64,000 nt of DNA. It comes from Phycisphaerae bacterium RAS1 (GTDB taxonomy: Bacteria; Planctomycetota; Phycisphaerae; UBA1845; Fen-1342). Numbering within the stretch: the first letter of the stretch is position 1; the number at the start of each line of letters is the position of its first letter. Below are positions 57,308 through 64,000 of this stretch, piece by piece. The stretch spans positions 1-64,000 of the forward strand of contig SMLU01000001.1 in NCBI GenBank assembly GCA_007859745.1. The letters are read 5' to 3'. Under the pieces are notes generated by a model. That model saw only the letters and a program-made list of their open reading frames with translations, searched no databases and was not told the origin of the DNA. The translations under genes were made by a program, and so were the position numbers.

Positions 57308-57752
57308 GCGTTTTGTTCCGGCCGCGCCCTCCGCCGCACCGCGTCAGGTCGCGCCGGCGGCTCCGATGAGTCGCGAGGTCGCCGCGCCACCGCCGGTTCT
57401 CGCCGCGCCGCGCCCCGTCGCGCCGATTGCAGCGCCGGCGGCCGCTGCGGTAATCACACGTGACGATCGCGGAAACGACGCCGCGTACGCCGGCGACGAC
57501 TGGGACGATGCGAACCTTCATGCGCCGCCGCCCGATTCGCCGGACTACGCGGATGAAGCCACAGCATCGTCCGACGTTGCTGTACAAAGCTCCCCTGCTG
57601 CTCCGGCCGACGGACCGGGTGCACCCGGTGCGGTCGGCGTATCATCCGAGGATCGGCTGCGGGTTCTGAAGGATCCGCTGGTGCAGCAGGTGATGGAGCT
57701 GTTTGACGCAACGCTGACCAACCTGCGCCGCACGAACGCGGGGAACGGGTAG
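57240..57752 (+). CDS. dnaX: Tau-specific C-terminal part of DnaX (-1 frame)
   Basis: Reads on from the A tract as KKDDGAPAGVGAGAAAVPPA, through a long Pro/Ala-rich linker, to an acidic helical end with SEDRLRVLKDPLVQQVMELF. The DPLVQQxxELFD type ending occurs at the C-terminus of DnaX in many phyla, which supports the reading as the genuine long-form tail. The full-length tau would be about 560 residues. Tau normally tethers the polymerase and helicase. If the A tract is a sequencing indel, this is simply the 3' part of one continuous gene. Confidence 0.8.
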   Translation, partial: KKDDGAPAGVGAGAAAVPPAAPSRFVPAAPSAAPRQVAPAAPMSREVAAPPPVLAAPRPVAPIAAPAAAAVITRDDRGNDAAYAGDDWDDANLHAPPPDSPDYADEATASSDVAVQSSPAAPADGPGAPGAVGVSSEDRLRVLKDPLVQQVMELFDATLTNLRRTNAGNG

Positions 57753-57806
57753 TCGGTAACGAGCACTGGTCCAGATTGGGCGCCAAAGGCCGTCGGCATG
57801 GCGCCC

Positions 57807-57897
57807 AATGTCAGAACGCGAAGCGCAAGCGAGCGCGGCCGCGTCGGCGCTGGAGTTCGCGCGCTGTCGCGCTCGCTTGCGCTTCGCGTTCTGACTG
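57807..57897. repeat. Inverted family-F pair ('gtcagaacgcgaagcgcaag')
   Basis: gtcagaacgcgaagcgcaag cgagcgcg and its inverse cgctcgcttgcgcttcgcgt tctgac, in the gap between dnaX and ebfC. A second pair is at 61620-61722. Confidence 0.9.
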
Positions 57898-57973
57898 ATG
57901 GCACGGATGGCCCCCCACCGCGCGCTGAATTCCCGCTAGAATCCCGCGAACCATACGAATTGGAGATCGCCGC

Positions 57974-58327
57974 ATGTTCGGACAACTGGGTCAGCTCGCC
58001 GGCCTGCTGAAGAACGCAGGCAAGATTCGCGAGAGCATGGAACGCATGCAGCAGCGCCTGGCCGCGGCCCGCTTCGTCGGCGACGCCGGCGCCGGACAGG
58101 TGCAGGCCACGGTCGACGGCCGGGGCGAAATGGTCAGCATGAAAATCTCACCGGTGCTTCTCAGCGGCGGCGACGTGGAACTGCTCGAAGACCTGGTCTG
58201 CGCCGCCGTCCGCGACGCCGTCAACCGCAGCCGCGAGGGAATGGCCAAGGAAATGCAGGACGTCACCGGCGGGTTGGGGCTTCCGGCGGGAATGGAGGGG
58301 CTGCTGGGCGGAGGTCCGCAGCCTTGA
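57974..58327 (+). CDS. ebfC: YbaB/EbfC nucleoid-associated protein
   Basis: 117 residues: MFGQLGQLAGLLKNAGKIRE, a helix with MERMQQRLA, then the strand region VQATVDGRGEMVSMKISPVL and the C-terminal AAVRDAVNRSREGMAKEMQD. Binds DNA as a dimer. The stop overlaps the recR start by TTGA. Confidence 0.93.
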   Translation: MFGQLGQLAGLLKNAGKIRESMERMQQRLAAARFVGDAGAGQVQATVDGRGEMVSMKISPVLLSGGDVELLEDLVCAAVRDAVNRSREGMAKEMQDVTGGLGLPAGMEGLLGGGPQP

Positions 58328-58974
58328 GCGAAATTCGCCTGACCGGCCCGCTGCAGCGGCTGATCGACGAGCTGAAGAAGCTGCCGGGGATCGGCTCGCG
58401 CTCGGCGGAGCGGGTGGCGTTTCATCTGCTCAAAGCGACGCGCGAGGAGGCGCTCGGGCTGGCCAGCGCGGTTCGGGCGGTGAAAGAACAGATTCGCCCC
58501 TGCGCGCGCTGTTACAATCTGGCGGACGCGGAGCTGTGCCACATCTGCGCCGACCCGCGGCGCGACCCGGGGCTGATCGTCGTGGTCGAGCAGCCGAAAG
58601 ACCTGATGACGCTGGAAGCGACCGGGCTGATCAACGGCGTGTACCACGTGCTGATGGGGCACATTGCGCCGCTGGAGGGCGTGGAGCCGGAGGATTTGAC
58701 GATTGACGCGCTGGTGCGGCGCGTCCGCGGCGGGGCGGCGGCCGGCGTCGGCACAGGTTCAAATGCGGCGACGCCGATTTCGGTACACGAGGTGCTGCTG
58801 GCGACGAACCCAACGCTGGAGGGCGACGCGACGTCTCTGCACATCATGAGCCTGCTGCGCGACAGCGGCGTGAAGATCACGCGCCTGGCGCGCGGCATCG
58901 CGCCGGGGGCGCATATTGAGTATGCGAATCGGTCGATGCTGGAGGAGGCGCTGCAGGGGCGGCGGGAGGTATGA
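58324..58974 (+). CDS. recR: Recombination protein RecR
   Basis: 216 residues from a TTG start at 58324 overlapping the ebfC stop. HhH LPGIGSRSAERVAFHLL; zinc finger CARCYNLADAELCHICADPR; Toprim EQPKDLMTLEATGLINGVYH and VLMGHIAPLEGVEPEDL; Walker-B-like C-terminus with SVHEVLLATNPTLEGDATSL and TRLARGIAPGAHIEYA. Works with RecO/RecF to load RecA at gaps. Its TGA overlaps the ATG of the following ATPase gene. Confidence 0.96.
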   Translation: MSEIRLTGPLQRLIDELKKLPGIGSRSAERVAFHLLKATREEALGLASAVRAVKEQIRPCARCYNLADAELCHICADPRRDPGLIVVVEQPKDLMTLEATGLINGVYHVLMGHIAPLEGVEPEDLTIDALVRRVRGGAAAGVGTGSNAATPISVHEVLLATNPTLEGDATSLHIMSLLRDSGVKITRLARGIAPGAHIEYANRSMLEEALQGRREV

Positions 58975-59990
58975 TAGTCTCATCGGACGTTGCGGAGCCT
59001 GTGAATGGAGCGAATGTGATCTCGAGCCTGCGAATCCACAACTACCGGTGCTTCAAGCGTCTCCACGTGAAGTTGGCCCCGTTGACGGTCGTGATCGGGA
59101 AGAATGACACGGGAAAGTCGAGTTTTCTTCGCGCTATTCTCGCATGGGATTGGCAGCAGAAGGATTTGACAGCAGACGACTTTTTTCGCCGAAGTAGTGG
59201 CGCCAGCGTAGAAATCGCTGCGGATTTCCGCGACGTTTCATTGACTTGGTCGACCGAACAAGCGCATCGAGACCAGCACTTCAAGGTGCGTGAGAAATAT
59301 CTTGCGTCGAACGGGCTGCCACGTCGGCTCGTTCAGCTCTTCCAGTTTGGTCCGTCCGGTGTGCCCATGGCTTCTCCAGTACTGGCGGATGCAGACGTCA
59401 CTCCCGAATTCATGTCCGACGGCGGAAATCTTCCCACCCTGCTCGATCGTTTCCTCAGGCGCGATCGCCGTCGCTTCACGCAGTTCGTTGAAAGTGCTCG
59501 CGTCCAAATCGCGGGTTTGGAGGACGTGAACATCCGCGTTCCGTCGCCCGGACAATTGGCGATTGACCTGAGTATCGACCACGGCTTCGATCTTGACGCA
59601 GGCCGTGCTTCAACGGGCGTGCGGTTGATGTTGTTCTTCGTCGCACTCAGTTGCCATCCTGCGCTTTCACCAGTGCTGCTGATTGAAGAGCCGGAGAACG
59701 GAGTGCACCCACAGCGGTTAGGCGAAATCATGAAGGTCTTGCGCGGGATTACGCGCGGTGCCGCGGATTCAAAGCCCGCGCAAGTGATACTCACGACGCA
59801 CTCGCCGTATCTCCTCGATCACATTAACCTCGACACCGACCAAGTCCTCGTCTTCCGCCGCAACGACGACGGCTCGCGAACCGCCGAGCCGGCCGATAAG
59901 GATCGTCTCAAGGAGTTTCTCGACGAGTTCATGCTCGGTGAAATCTGGTACAACCAGAGTGAAGAAGGCCTCATCAAGCGGGGATCATGA
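58971..59990 (+). CDS. OLD/AAA_15-type ABC ATPase, candidate defence-system ATPase
   Basis: 339 residues. GGGAGGT precedes the ATG, which overlaps the recR stop (ATGA). Hallmarks of the OLD/RecF-like SMC ATPases: SSLRIHNYRCFKRLHVKL, Walker A GKNDTGKSS (residues 43-51), a degenerate signature ASTGVRLMLFFVAL, Walker B PVLLIEEPENGVHPQRLGEI (about 235-250) and H-switch LTTHSPYLLDHI (about 274-285). No Toprim domain of its own. The next gene overlaps its stop by ATGA and encodes a TOPRIM-like partner. GC is lower than in the neighbours (52% in 59161-59220, against 67% in 58561-58620 by hand count). Function in defence or DNA transactions is inference. Confidence 0.85.
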   Translation: MIVSSDVAEPVNGANVISSLRIHNYRCFKRLHVKLAPLTVVIGKNDTGKSSFLRAILAWDWQQKDLTADDFFRRSSGASVEIAADFRDVSLTWSTEQAHRDQHFKVREKYLASNGLPRRLVQLFQFGPSGVPMASPVLADADVTPEFMSDGGNLPTLLDRFLRRDRRRFTQFVESARVQIAGLEDVNIRVPSPGQLAIDLSIDHGFDLDAGRASTGVRLMLFFVALSCHPALSPVLLIEEPENGVHPQRLGEIMKVLRGITRGAADSKPAQVILTTHSPYLLDHINLDTDQVLVFRRNDDGSRTAEPADKDRLKEFLDEFMLGEIWYNQSEEGLIKRGS

Positions 59991-60619
59991 TCCGTATCAG
60001 GTTCATCGGTGACGGTCCGCGCGATCAAGCGGTGCTCCCGCCGATCGTTGACAGTTTCTTGTCGACCCCGATTCGCGCGGATTTCGAAGCGTGGCCGCGG
60101 TTGCACACGGGCGGTGGATACCGCGGAAAGATCAAACTCGCGACGCGCCAAGCGAAAGACGCCGGGCAGCAGGCGATCGTTGCGGTCGCGGATCGTGACG
60201 TGCGGCGCGGCGATTACCGTATCAAGGAACTGCGGAAGGGGCGCGAGGAGCACCGTGAAAAACACGTGGCGGTTCCCACCGCGCTCGGACTAGCCGATCC
60301 GCATCTTGAAGCGTGGCTAATCGATGATCCGCTTGCGGTTCGGACGGCGCTACGATTGCCGCCGAATGCGCAGATTCCGAACGTTCGGAAATGCGACGAC
60401 CCCAAGAAACGACTGAACGAGCTTTGGGAGGGCAGCGCGCGGCGCAGCGACGCGCCGGAGGAAACTGCCATCCAAGCGCTCTCGGATGTCGCCATGGCGC
60501 TTGCGATCGAGCGGTGCCCCCACTCGTCCGAAACCGGGTTGGCCGAATTCGCAGACGACGTGCGCCGTGAAATCGGCCCACTGATTCAGCAAAAAACGAT
60601 CGCGAATCCAAGCGAGTGA
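59987..60619 (+). CDS. TOPRIM-like (DUF4276-type) partner of the OLD-like ATPase
   Basis: 210 residues starting at the ATGA overlap. IRIRFIGDGPRDQAVLPPIV resembles the (E/D)GxxD start of TOPRIM-like proteins (D9, D13); VAVADRD (D69, D71) gives the DxD motif; ADPHLEAWLIDDPLAVRTAL (E108, W110) is the conserved EAWLLxD block of DUF4276. Together with the ATPase this resembles two-gene ATPase/TOPRIM effectors (for example PARIS AriA/AriB or AbiL-type), in which the TOPRIM protein is the nuclease effector. The assignment rests on motifs alone. Confidence 0.65.
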   Translation: MIRIRFIGDGPRDQAVLPPIVDSFLSTPIRADFEAWPRLHTGGGYRGKIKLATRQAKDAGQQAIVAVADRDVRRGDYRIKELRKGREEHREKHVAVPTALGLADPHLEAWLIDDPLAVRTALRLPPNAQIPNVRKCDDPKKRLNELWEGSARRSDAPEETAIQALSDVAMALAIERCPHSSETGLAEFADDVRREIGPLIQQKTIANPSE

Positions 60620-60768
60620 TGCCGCGCGCCGCGCAAGCGGGTCACGTTGGGGACCCCGGCCTTCTGGAAAGCCCTGCGTGCCACGCTACGATACGGCCTC
60701 GCGCCTGAGGCGGGCGCAGGCGATCTCGCTCCCGCTGCATAGATGTTCGTGCGAAGGACCCAATCTCC

Positions 60769-61596
60769 GTGGCGAGCCAACCGACTCCGCTCACTCCGAC
60801 CGCCGCCCCCGTCGCGAACGGGGCGCACGCGCCGGCCGATGCGCACAGTCCCGGCGGCGTCGAACTCTCCGCGATGCGCGACGTGCTCTCGCACACGCGC
60901 TTCTGGTTCCTCGCCGTCGCCGGCCTGGCGCTGGACCTGTGGTCCAAAGAGTGGGCCTTCGGCACGCTGCGGCTGGGCGGGCGGCGAGAAGTGCTGCCGC
61001 ACGTGCTCGAATTCCAAACCATGCTGAATCCGGGGGCGCTCTTCGGCATCGGGGCGCGCTACACGAGCGTCTTTCTGGTCGCGTCCGTGCTGGCGCTGGC
61101 GCTGGTGCTGTGGATGTTCGCCCAGAGCTCGCGCCGCCGCTGGCTGCTTCACATTGCGCTGGGGGCGATTCTGGCCGGCGCCCTGGGCAACATGTACGAC
61201 CGCATCTTTGTTCAACTGGTGCGGGTCAAGGTGAATGCGGCGGGCGCGTTCCGCTACTGCACGGAAAGCCGCTCGCCCGACGGCCTGTCGGTCGTGCTCA
61301 CCGAGTTTCCGCCACACGAGAAGCCATGGACGCGGACGCTGCCGCCGGGCGAGGCGTTCAACGACGACGAGCCGGTCGGCTACGTGCGCGACTTCATCAA
61401 GATCCCGACGAAACTATTCGGCAAGCAGGACCTGTGGCCTTGGGTGTTTAACGTGGCCGACATGCTGCTGGTCGGCGGCGTGGGGATTCTGGCGGTGCGG
61501 CTGTGGTTCGACCGCGGGGAGCACTTGGCGCCGGCGGCGGCAACGGGTACGCCGGTTGGCGATGGGAGTGGCACACCGCCGGCCGCGCCTGGGTGA
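60769..61596 (+). CDS. lspA: Lipoprotein signal peptidase (SPase II) with an insertion
   Basis: 275 residues from a GTG start, well above the usual 160-170. Core: FWFLAVAGLALDLWSKEWAF, FQTMLNPGALFGIG, GALGNMYDRIFVQLVRV (first catalytic Asp) and VFNVADMLLVGGVGI (second catalytic Asp). These two Asp motifs are about 84 residues apart rather than about 20, because of a hydrophilic insert (about 155-215). There is also a 35-residue N-terminal extension and a C-terminal tail. Cleaves diacylglyceryl-prolipoproteins; lgt in the same window carries an insertion too. Confidence 0.93.
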   Translation: MASQPTPLTPTAAPVANGAHAPADAHSPGGVELSAMRDVLSHTRFWFLAVAGLALDLWSKEWAFGTLRLGGRREVLPHVLEFQTMLNPGALFGIGARYTSVFLVASVLALALVLWMFAQSSRRRWLLHIALGAILAGALGNMYDRIFVQLVRVKVNAAGAFRYCTESRSPDGLSVVLTEFPPHEKPWTRTLPPGEAFNDDEPVGYVRDFIKIPTKLFGKQDLWPWVFNVADMLLVGGVGILAVRLWFDRGEHLAPAAATGTPVGDGSGTPPAAPG

Positions 61597-61619
61597 GTTG
61601 ATCGGTTCGAGCGGACGAG

Positions 61620-61722
61620 ATGTCAGAACGCGAAGCGCAAGCAAGCGCGACTGCGAACGGGCTTCATATCGCGACTGCGCTCTCGGGCCGCGCTCGCTGG
61701 CGCGTCGCGTTCTGACTTGCGC
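61620..61722. repeat. Inverted family-F pair
   Basis: gtcagaacgcgaagcgcaag caagcgcg and, inverted, ctcgctggcgcgtcgcgttc tgac, between the convergent lspA and permease genes. Confidence 0.85.
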
Positions 61723-61802
61723 GGCACATCGCGTGCCTACGGCCGGCACGGGGGCCGGCCGCTACCCGTCTTGCGCTTCGCGTCCTAAATTGCAGCGTCC
61801 GC

Positions 61803-62975
61803 TTATTCCAGATTCCGCAGCGCCGCGACGACGTGCAGCCGGGCCGCCATCAGGCTCGGCCAGATGGCCGAAATGACGCCGATCAGCAGCGAGATGCCGA
61901 GCGCGGCCAGGCAGTCCGCCGCCGCCACCTGAAGCGTCAGGATCAGCGGAATCTGCACCTCGCGCAGCGGCGTGTAGTTGAACGCGATGAAGGGCGTCGC
62001 CGCCCCGGCCAGCCCGCCGATCGCGCACAGCAGCATGCTCTCCGACTGGATCAGCGAGAACACCAGCCCGGATCGGAAGCCCAGCGACTTGAGCGTCGCG
62101 TATTCGTTCAGCCGATCGCGGAAGTTCATGCTCATCGTGTTGGCGGCCGCCATGATCGCCACGAACACCGTCGCGGCCGCCAGAATGCTCAGGTTGCGCG
62201 GCAGGTTGAACTGCTGCGTGATGAACTGGTTCATGAAGGCCTTTTCATCCTGCGTCAGCGTCTCGTCCGGCGTGCGGGCGAAGAGCTCGTCGATCGCGAC
62301 GCGGAAGTGCTCCAGGTCGTCTTTTGACGCACAGCGCAGGAAGAAAAAGCTCACCAGGCCGCCGGGGGCGCCGGTGTTCTTGAGCCCCTCATCCAGGTAG
62401 TCCCGCCGGCACCAGCAGGTGGTCGGATCGGCCGCGTCCGGGCCGATCGACACGATGTGAAACTCCATACCCACGTAGGGCGGCACCGACGGCCAGATGG
62501 TCACCTTGTCGCCCACCTTCCAGCCAAACTGCGTCGCGGTCGCCCCGCCGGCGGCCAGCGCCTGCCGGTCGCGCAGCCAGGCGGCCTGCTCGTCGGGCTT
62601 CAGGCCGAAATCCGGGAAGGTCGACGCGAACGTGTCGTGATCGACGGCCAGGGTGGTGAGCTGACGCGGGTCGTCCTTGATCTGTCCGCCGATCCAGCGC
62701 ACGCCGCAGACGGTCAGAATTCGCGCGTGCGTCGGGTCGAGCGACTCGATCTTCTGACGATGGCCCGCGGGCAGCGGATTGATGATTGAAGTCTTATGCG
62801 TGACGGCCAGGCGAAGCTGCTGGGCCGAGTTGTCGAGGAAGCGCTCGATGCCGTGAATGACTGAGATGGACAGCACATAGATGAGAATCGGCAGCCCGAC
62901 AGCGGCGCACGTGAGCAGCGACCGGACGGGATTCCGCGTCAGATTGCGCCACAGATAAGTCAGCTTCAGCGTCAC
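61803..62975 (-). CDS. FtsX/MacB-type ABC transporter permease
   Basis: 390 residues: first helix at about 22-42 (LLTCAAVGLPILIYVLSISV), a large external MacB_PCD-like domain (about 50-270), then three helices with the FtsX pattern (ILAAATVFVAIMAAANTMSM followed by NFRDRLNEYATLKSLGFRSG; IGGLAGAATPFIAFNY; AALGISLLIGVISAIWPSLM). Its ATG overlaps the stop of the upstream permease gene by 4 bases, so the two are partner subunits of a lipid, lipoprotein or peptide exporter. No ATPase is visible in the window. Confidence 0.88.
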   Translation of the reverse strand: MTLKLTYLWRNLTRNPVRSLLTCAAVGLPILIYVLSISVIHGIERFLDNSAQQLRLAVTHKTSIINPLPAGHRQKIESLDPTHARILTVCGVRWIGGQIKDDPRQLTTLAVDHDTFASTFPDFGLKPDEQAAWLRDRQALAAGGATATQFGWKVGDKVTIWPSVPPYVGMEFHIVSIGPDAADPTTCWCRRDYLDEGLKNTGAPGGLVSFFFLRCASKDDLEHFRVAIDELFARTPDETLTQDEKAFMNQFITQQFNLPRNLSILAAATVFVAIMAAANTMSMNFRDRLNEYATLKSLGFRSGLVFSLIQSESMLLCAIGGLAGAATPFIAFNYTPLREVQIPLILTLQVAAADCLAALGISLLIGVISAIWPSLMAARLHVVAALRNLE

Positions 62976-64000
62976 GGCTCACGCAGTGCGGCGATGGCCT
63001 GAATGCGGGCGGCGCGTGAGGCCGGCGCCAGCGATCCAAGCACGCCGACGATCGCCACCATCAGCATGGCCCCGGCGATGATCAGCGGCGTCAGGTGAAT
63101 CTCAAACGCGATCGTCGTGAAATTGCTGGCGCCGAACATGTCCTTGGTATTGCCCATGATGGCCAGGTACGCCGCGCAGCCGGCGCAGCCGATCGCCCCG
63201 CCGACGAGCGACAGCAGCACGGATTCGATGACGAATCCGAGCCGCACCTGCCCCGGCGAAAAGCCGATCGTCCGCAGCATGGCGATCTCGCGCGTCCGCC
63301 CGGCGACGGTCGAGAACATCGTGTTGGCGACCGAAAAGACCGCCGCCAGCGACATCATCCCCACCAGCACGTAGCACACGGCCTGGTAGAAACGCACATT
63401 CGACGACTGATTCTGCCAGTACTCGGACTCCGTCATGGCTTCGAGCTGGATCGCCGGACCGTCGATCTGCTTCACCACCGCGGCGGCGTCGGCCCCGTCG
63501 GCCAGCCGCAGGCTGGCGGCGGAGTAGACCGTGCGGCCGTAGGCGCTTTGCAGCGACGGCAAATAGCCCCAGATTTCGCTCTCCATCGGCCCGCCGGCGG
63601 CGCTGAAATAACCGACGACCTTGTATTCGCGGGTACCGGAAAAGCCGAGCCTGATGCTCTGGCCGATTTGCAGGCCCTGAAATTGCTGCGCGGCCTTGCG
63701 GCCGACGATGATCTCGGGGGCGCCGGTCGAAAACGCCGCCCCCAGCAGCTTCACGTTGCGGTGCACCTTGAAGGCCGCCTCGGTCACGCCGCGGACGGCG
63801 ACGTTGGCCTGCGTCGTTCCGCCGTCGCGGACGCGCGCCAGCGAAACCTGCACCATCATCTCGGGCGAGATCAGCGGCTGTCCGTCAGACGCGACCTCCG
63901 AAATCTGCATAAGCTTGTTGAAGTCTTCCGGGGGCAATGCGCTGTTGGTTTCGGAGATCGAGCCGCGCTGCATCACGATGACCTTGCGCGGGTCAGCGGC
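62972..64000 (-). CDS. FtsX/MacB-type ABC transporter permease (5' end beyond window)
   Basis: At least 342 residues; the frame is open to base 64000 with AADPRKVIVMQRGSISETNS at the visible start, so the true start lies outside. Periplasmic core domain, then the FtsX helices: VGMMSLAAVFSVANTMFSTV, AGRTREIAMLRTIGFSPGQV, LLSLVGGAIGCAGCAAYLAI, and the C-terminal LASRAARIQAIAALREP-like ending. Partner of the permease gene it overlaps. An MacB-like ATPase would be expected beyond the right edge. Confidence 0.88.
   Translation of the reverse strand, partial: AADPRKVIVMQRGSISETNSALPPEDFNKLMQISEVASDGQPLISPEMMVQVSLARVRDGGTTQANVAVRGVTEAAFKVHRNVKLLGAAFSTGAPEIIVGRKAAQQFQGLQIGQSIRLGFSGTREYKVVGYFSAAGGPMESEIWGYLPSLQSAYGRTVYSAASLRLADGADAAAVVKQIDGPAIQLEAMTESEYWQNQSSNVRFYQAVCYVLVGMMSLAAVFSVANTMFSTVAGRTREIAMLRTIGFSPGQVRLGFVIESVLLSLVGGAIGCAGCAAYLAIMGNTKDMFGASNFTTIAFEIHLTPLIIAGAMLMVAIVGVLGSLAPASRAARIQAIAALREP

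Overview
The window is a GC-rich bacterial chromosome segment, most likely from a member of the Planctomycetota (Phycisphaerae-like). The clues are an N-terminal LEQRIL/LEPR-type sorting motif on a giant secreted protein, three secreted proteins ending in the same dockerin-like DILDINPF module, a PEP-CTERM-like protein, a prepilin-type protein starting [28 protein letters not shown] (split here over the motif), a CxxCGYDLRG zinc ribbon, and many short palindromic intergenic repeats. No rRNA, CRISPR array, integrase or transposase is visible.

Layout. 1-4844 (minus) is the 5' part of a giant secreted RTX/PKD-like protein with eight exact-period 75-residue repeats; it runs off the left edge with no stop. 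5148-13000 holds secreted proteins (glucose/sorbosone dehydrogenase-like, di-haem peroxidase, DUF4331, lipoprotein-like, DUF4198) with the ribosome GTPase rsgA facing them. 13513-20487 has a 15-residue Lys-rich micro-ORF, smc, a PEP-CTERM protein and a TMTC-like TPR membrane protein. 20837-31748 carries an MCE-domain protein, a geranylgeranyl-reductase-like flavoprotein, def, lgt, panC, rsmD, a sigma-70 factor and argF. 32241-42694 has a pseudopilin-like protein, a MalK/UgpC-type ATPase carrying an in-frame repeat insertion, an SsnA-like amidohydrolase, gdhA, hypF and tatC. 42713-46050 is the conserved tRNA-Thr - tuf - rpmG - tRNA-Trp - secE - nusG block behind a strong sigma-70 promoter. 46598-55473 has a frameshifted CHRD/dockerin protein, serine acetyltransferase, trpB, a ubiX-ubiA pair, a NYN nuclease and a PilZ protein. 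56071-60619 is dnaX - ebfC - recR followed, through two 4-base ATGA overlaps, by an OLD-like ATPase and a TOPRIM-like partner. 60769-64000 has lspA and two FtsX-type permeases.

How it fits together. Most genes are housekeeping (translation, secretion, lipoprotein maturation, replication/repair, amino-acid and cofactor synthesis) or envelope proteins. Three signals stand out. First, dnaX has a textbook A-AAA-AAG slippery site in a run of ten A, followed by a 9-bp stem-loop, and an open -1 frame giving a tau-like C-terminus. Second, the lower-GC ATPase/TOPRIM-like pair welded onto recR looks like an acquired defence-type module. Third, the intergenic spaces are filled by several families of paired inverted repeats, including a composite element that is exactly 97 bases in four copies and a 64-base element in three copies; one family has been domesticated inside the ABC ATPase gene and another supplies stop codons.
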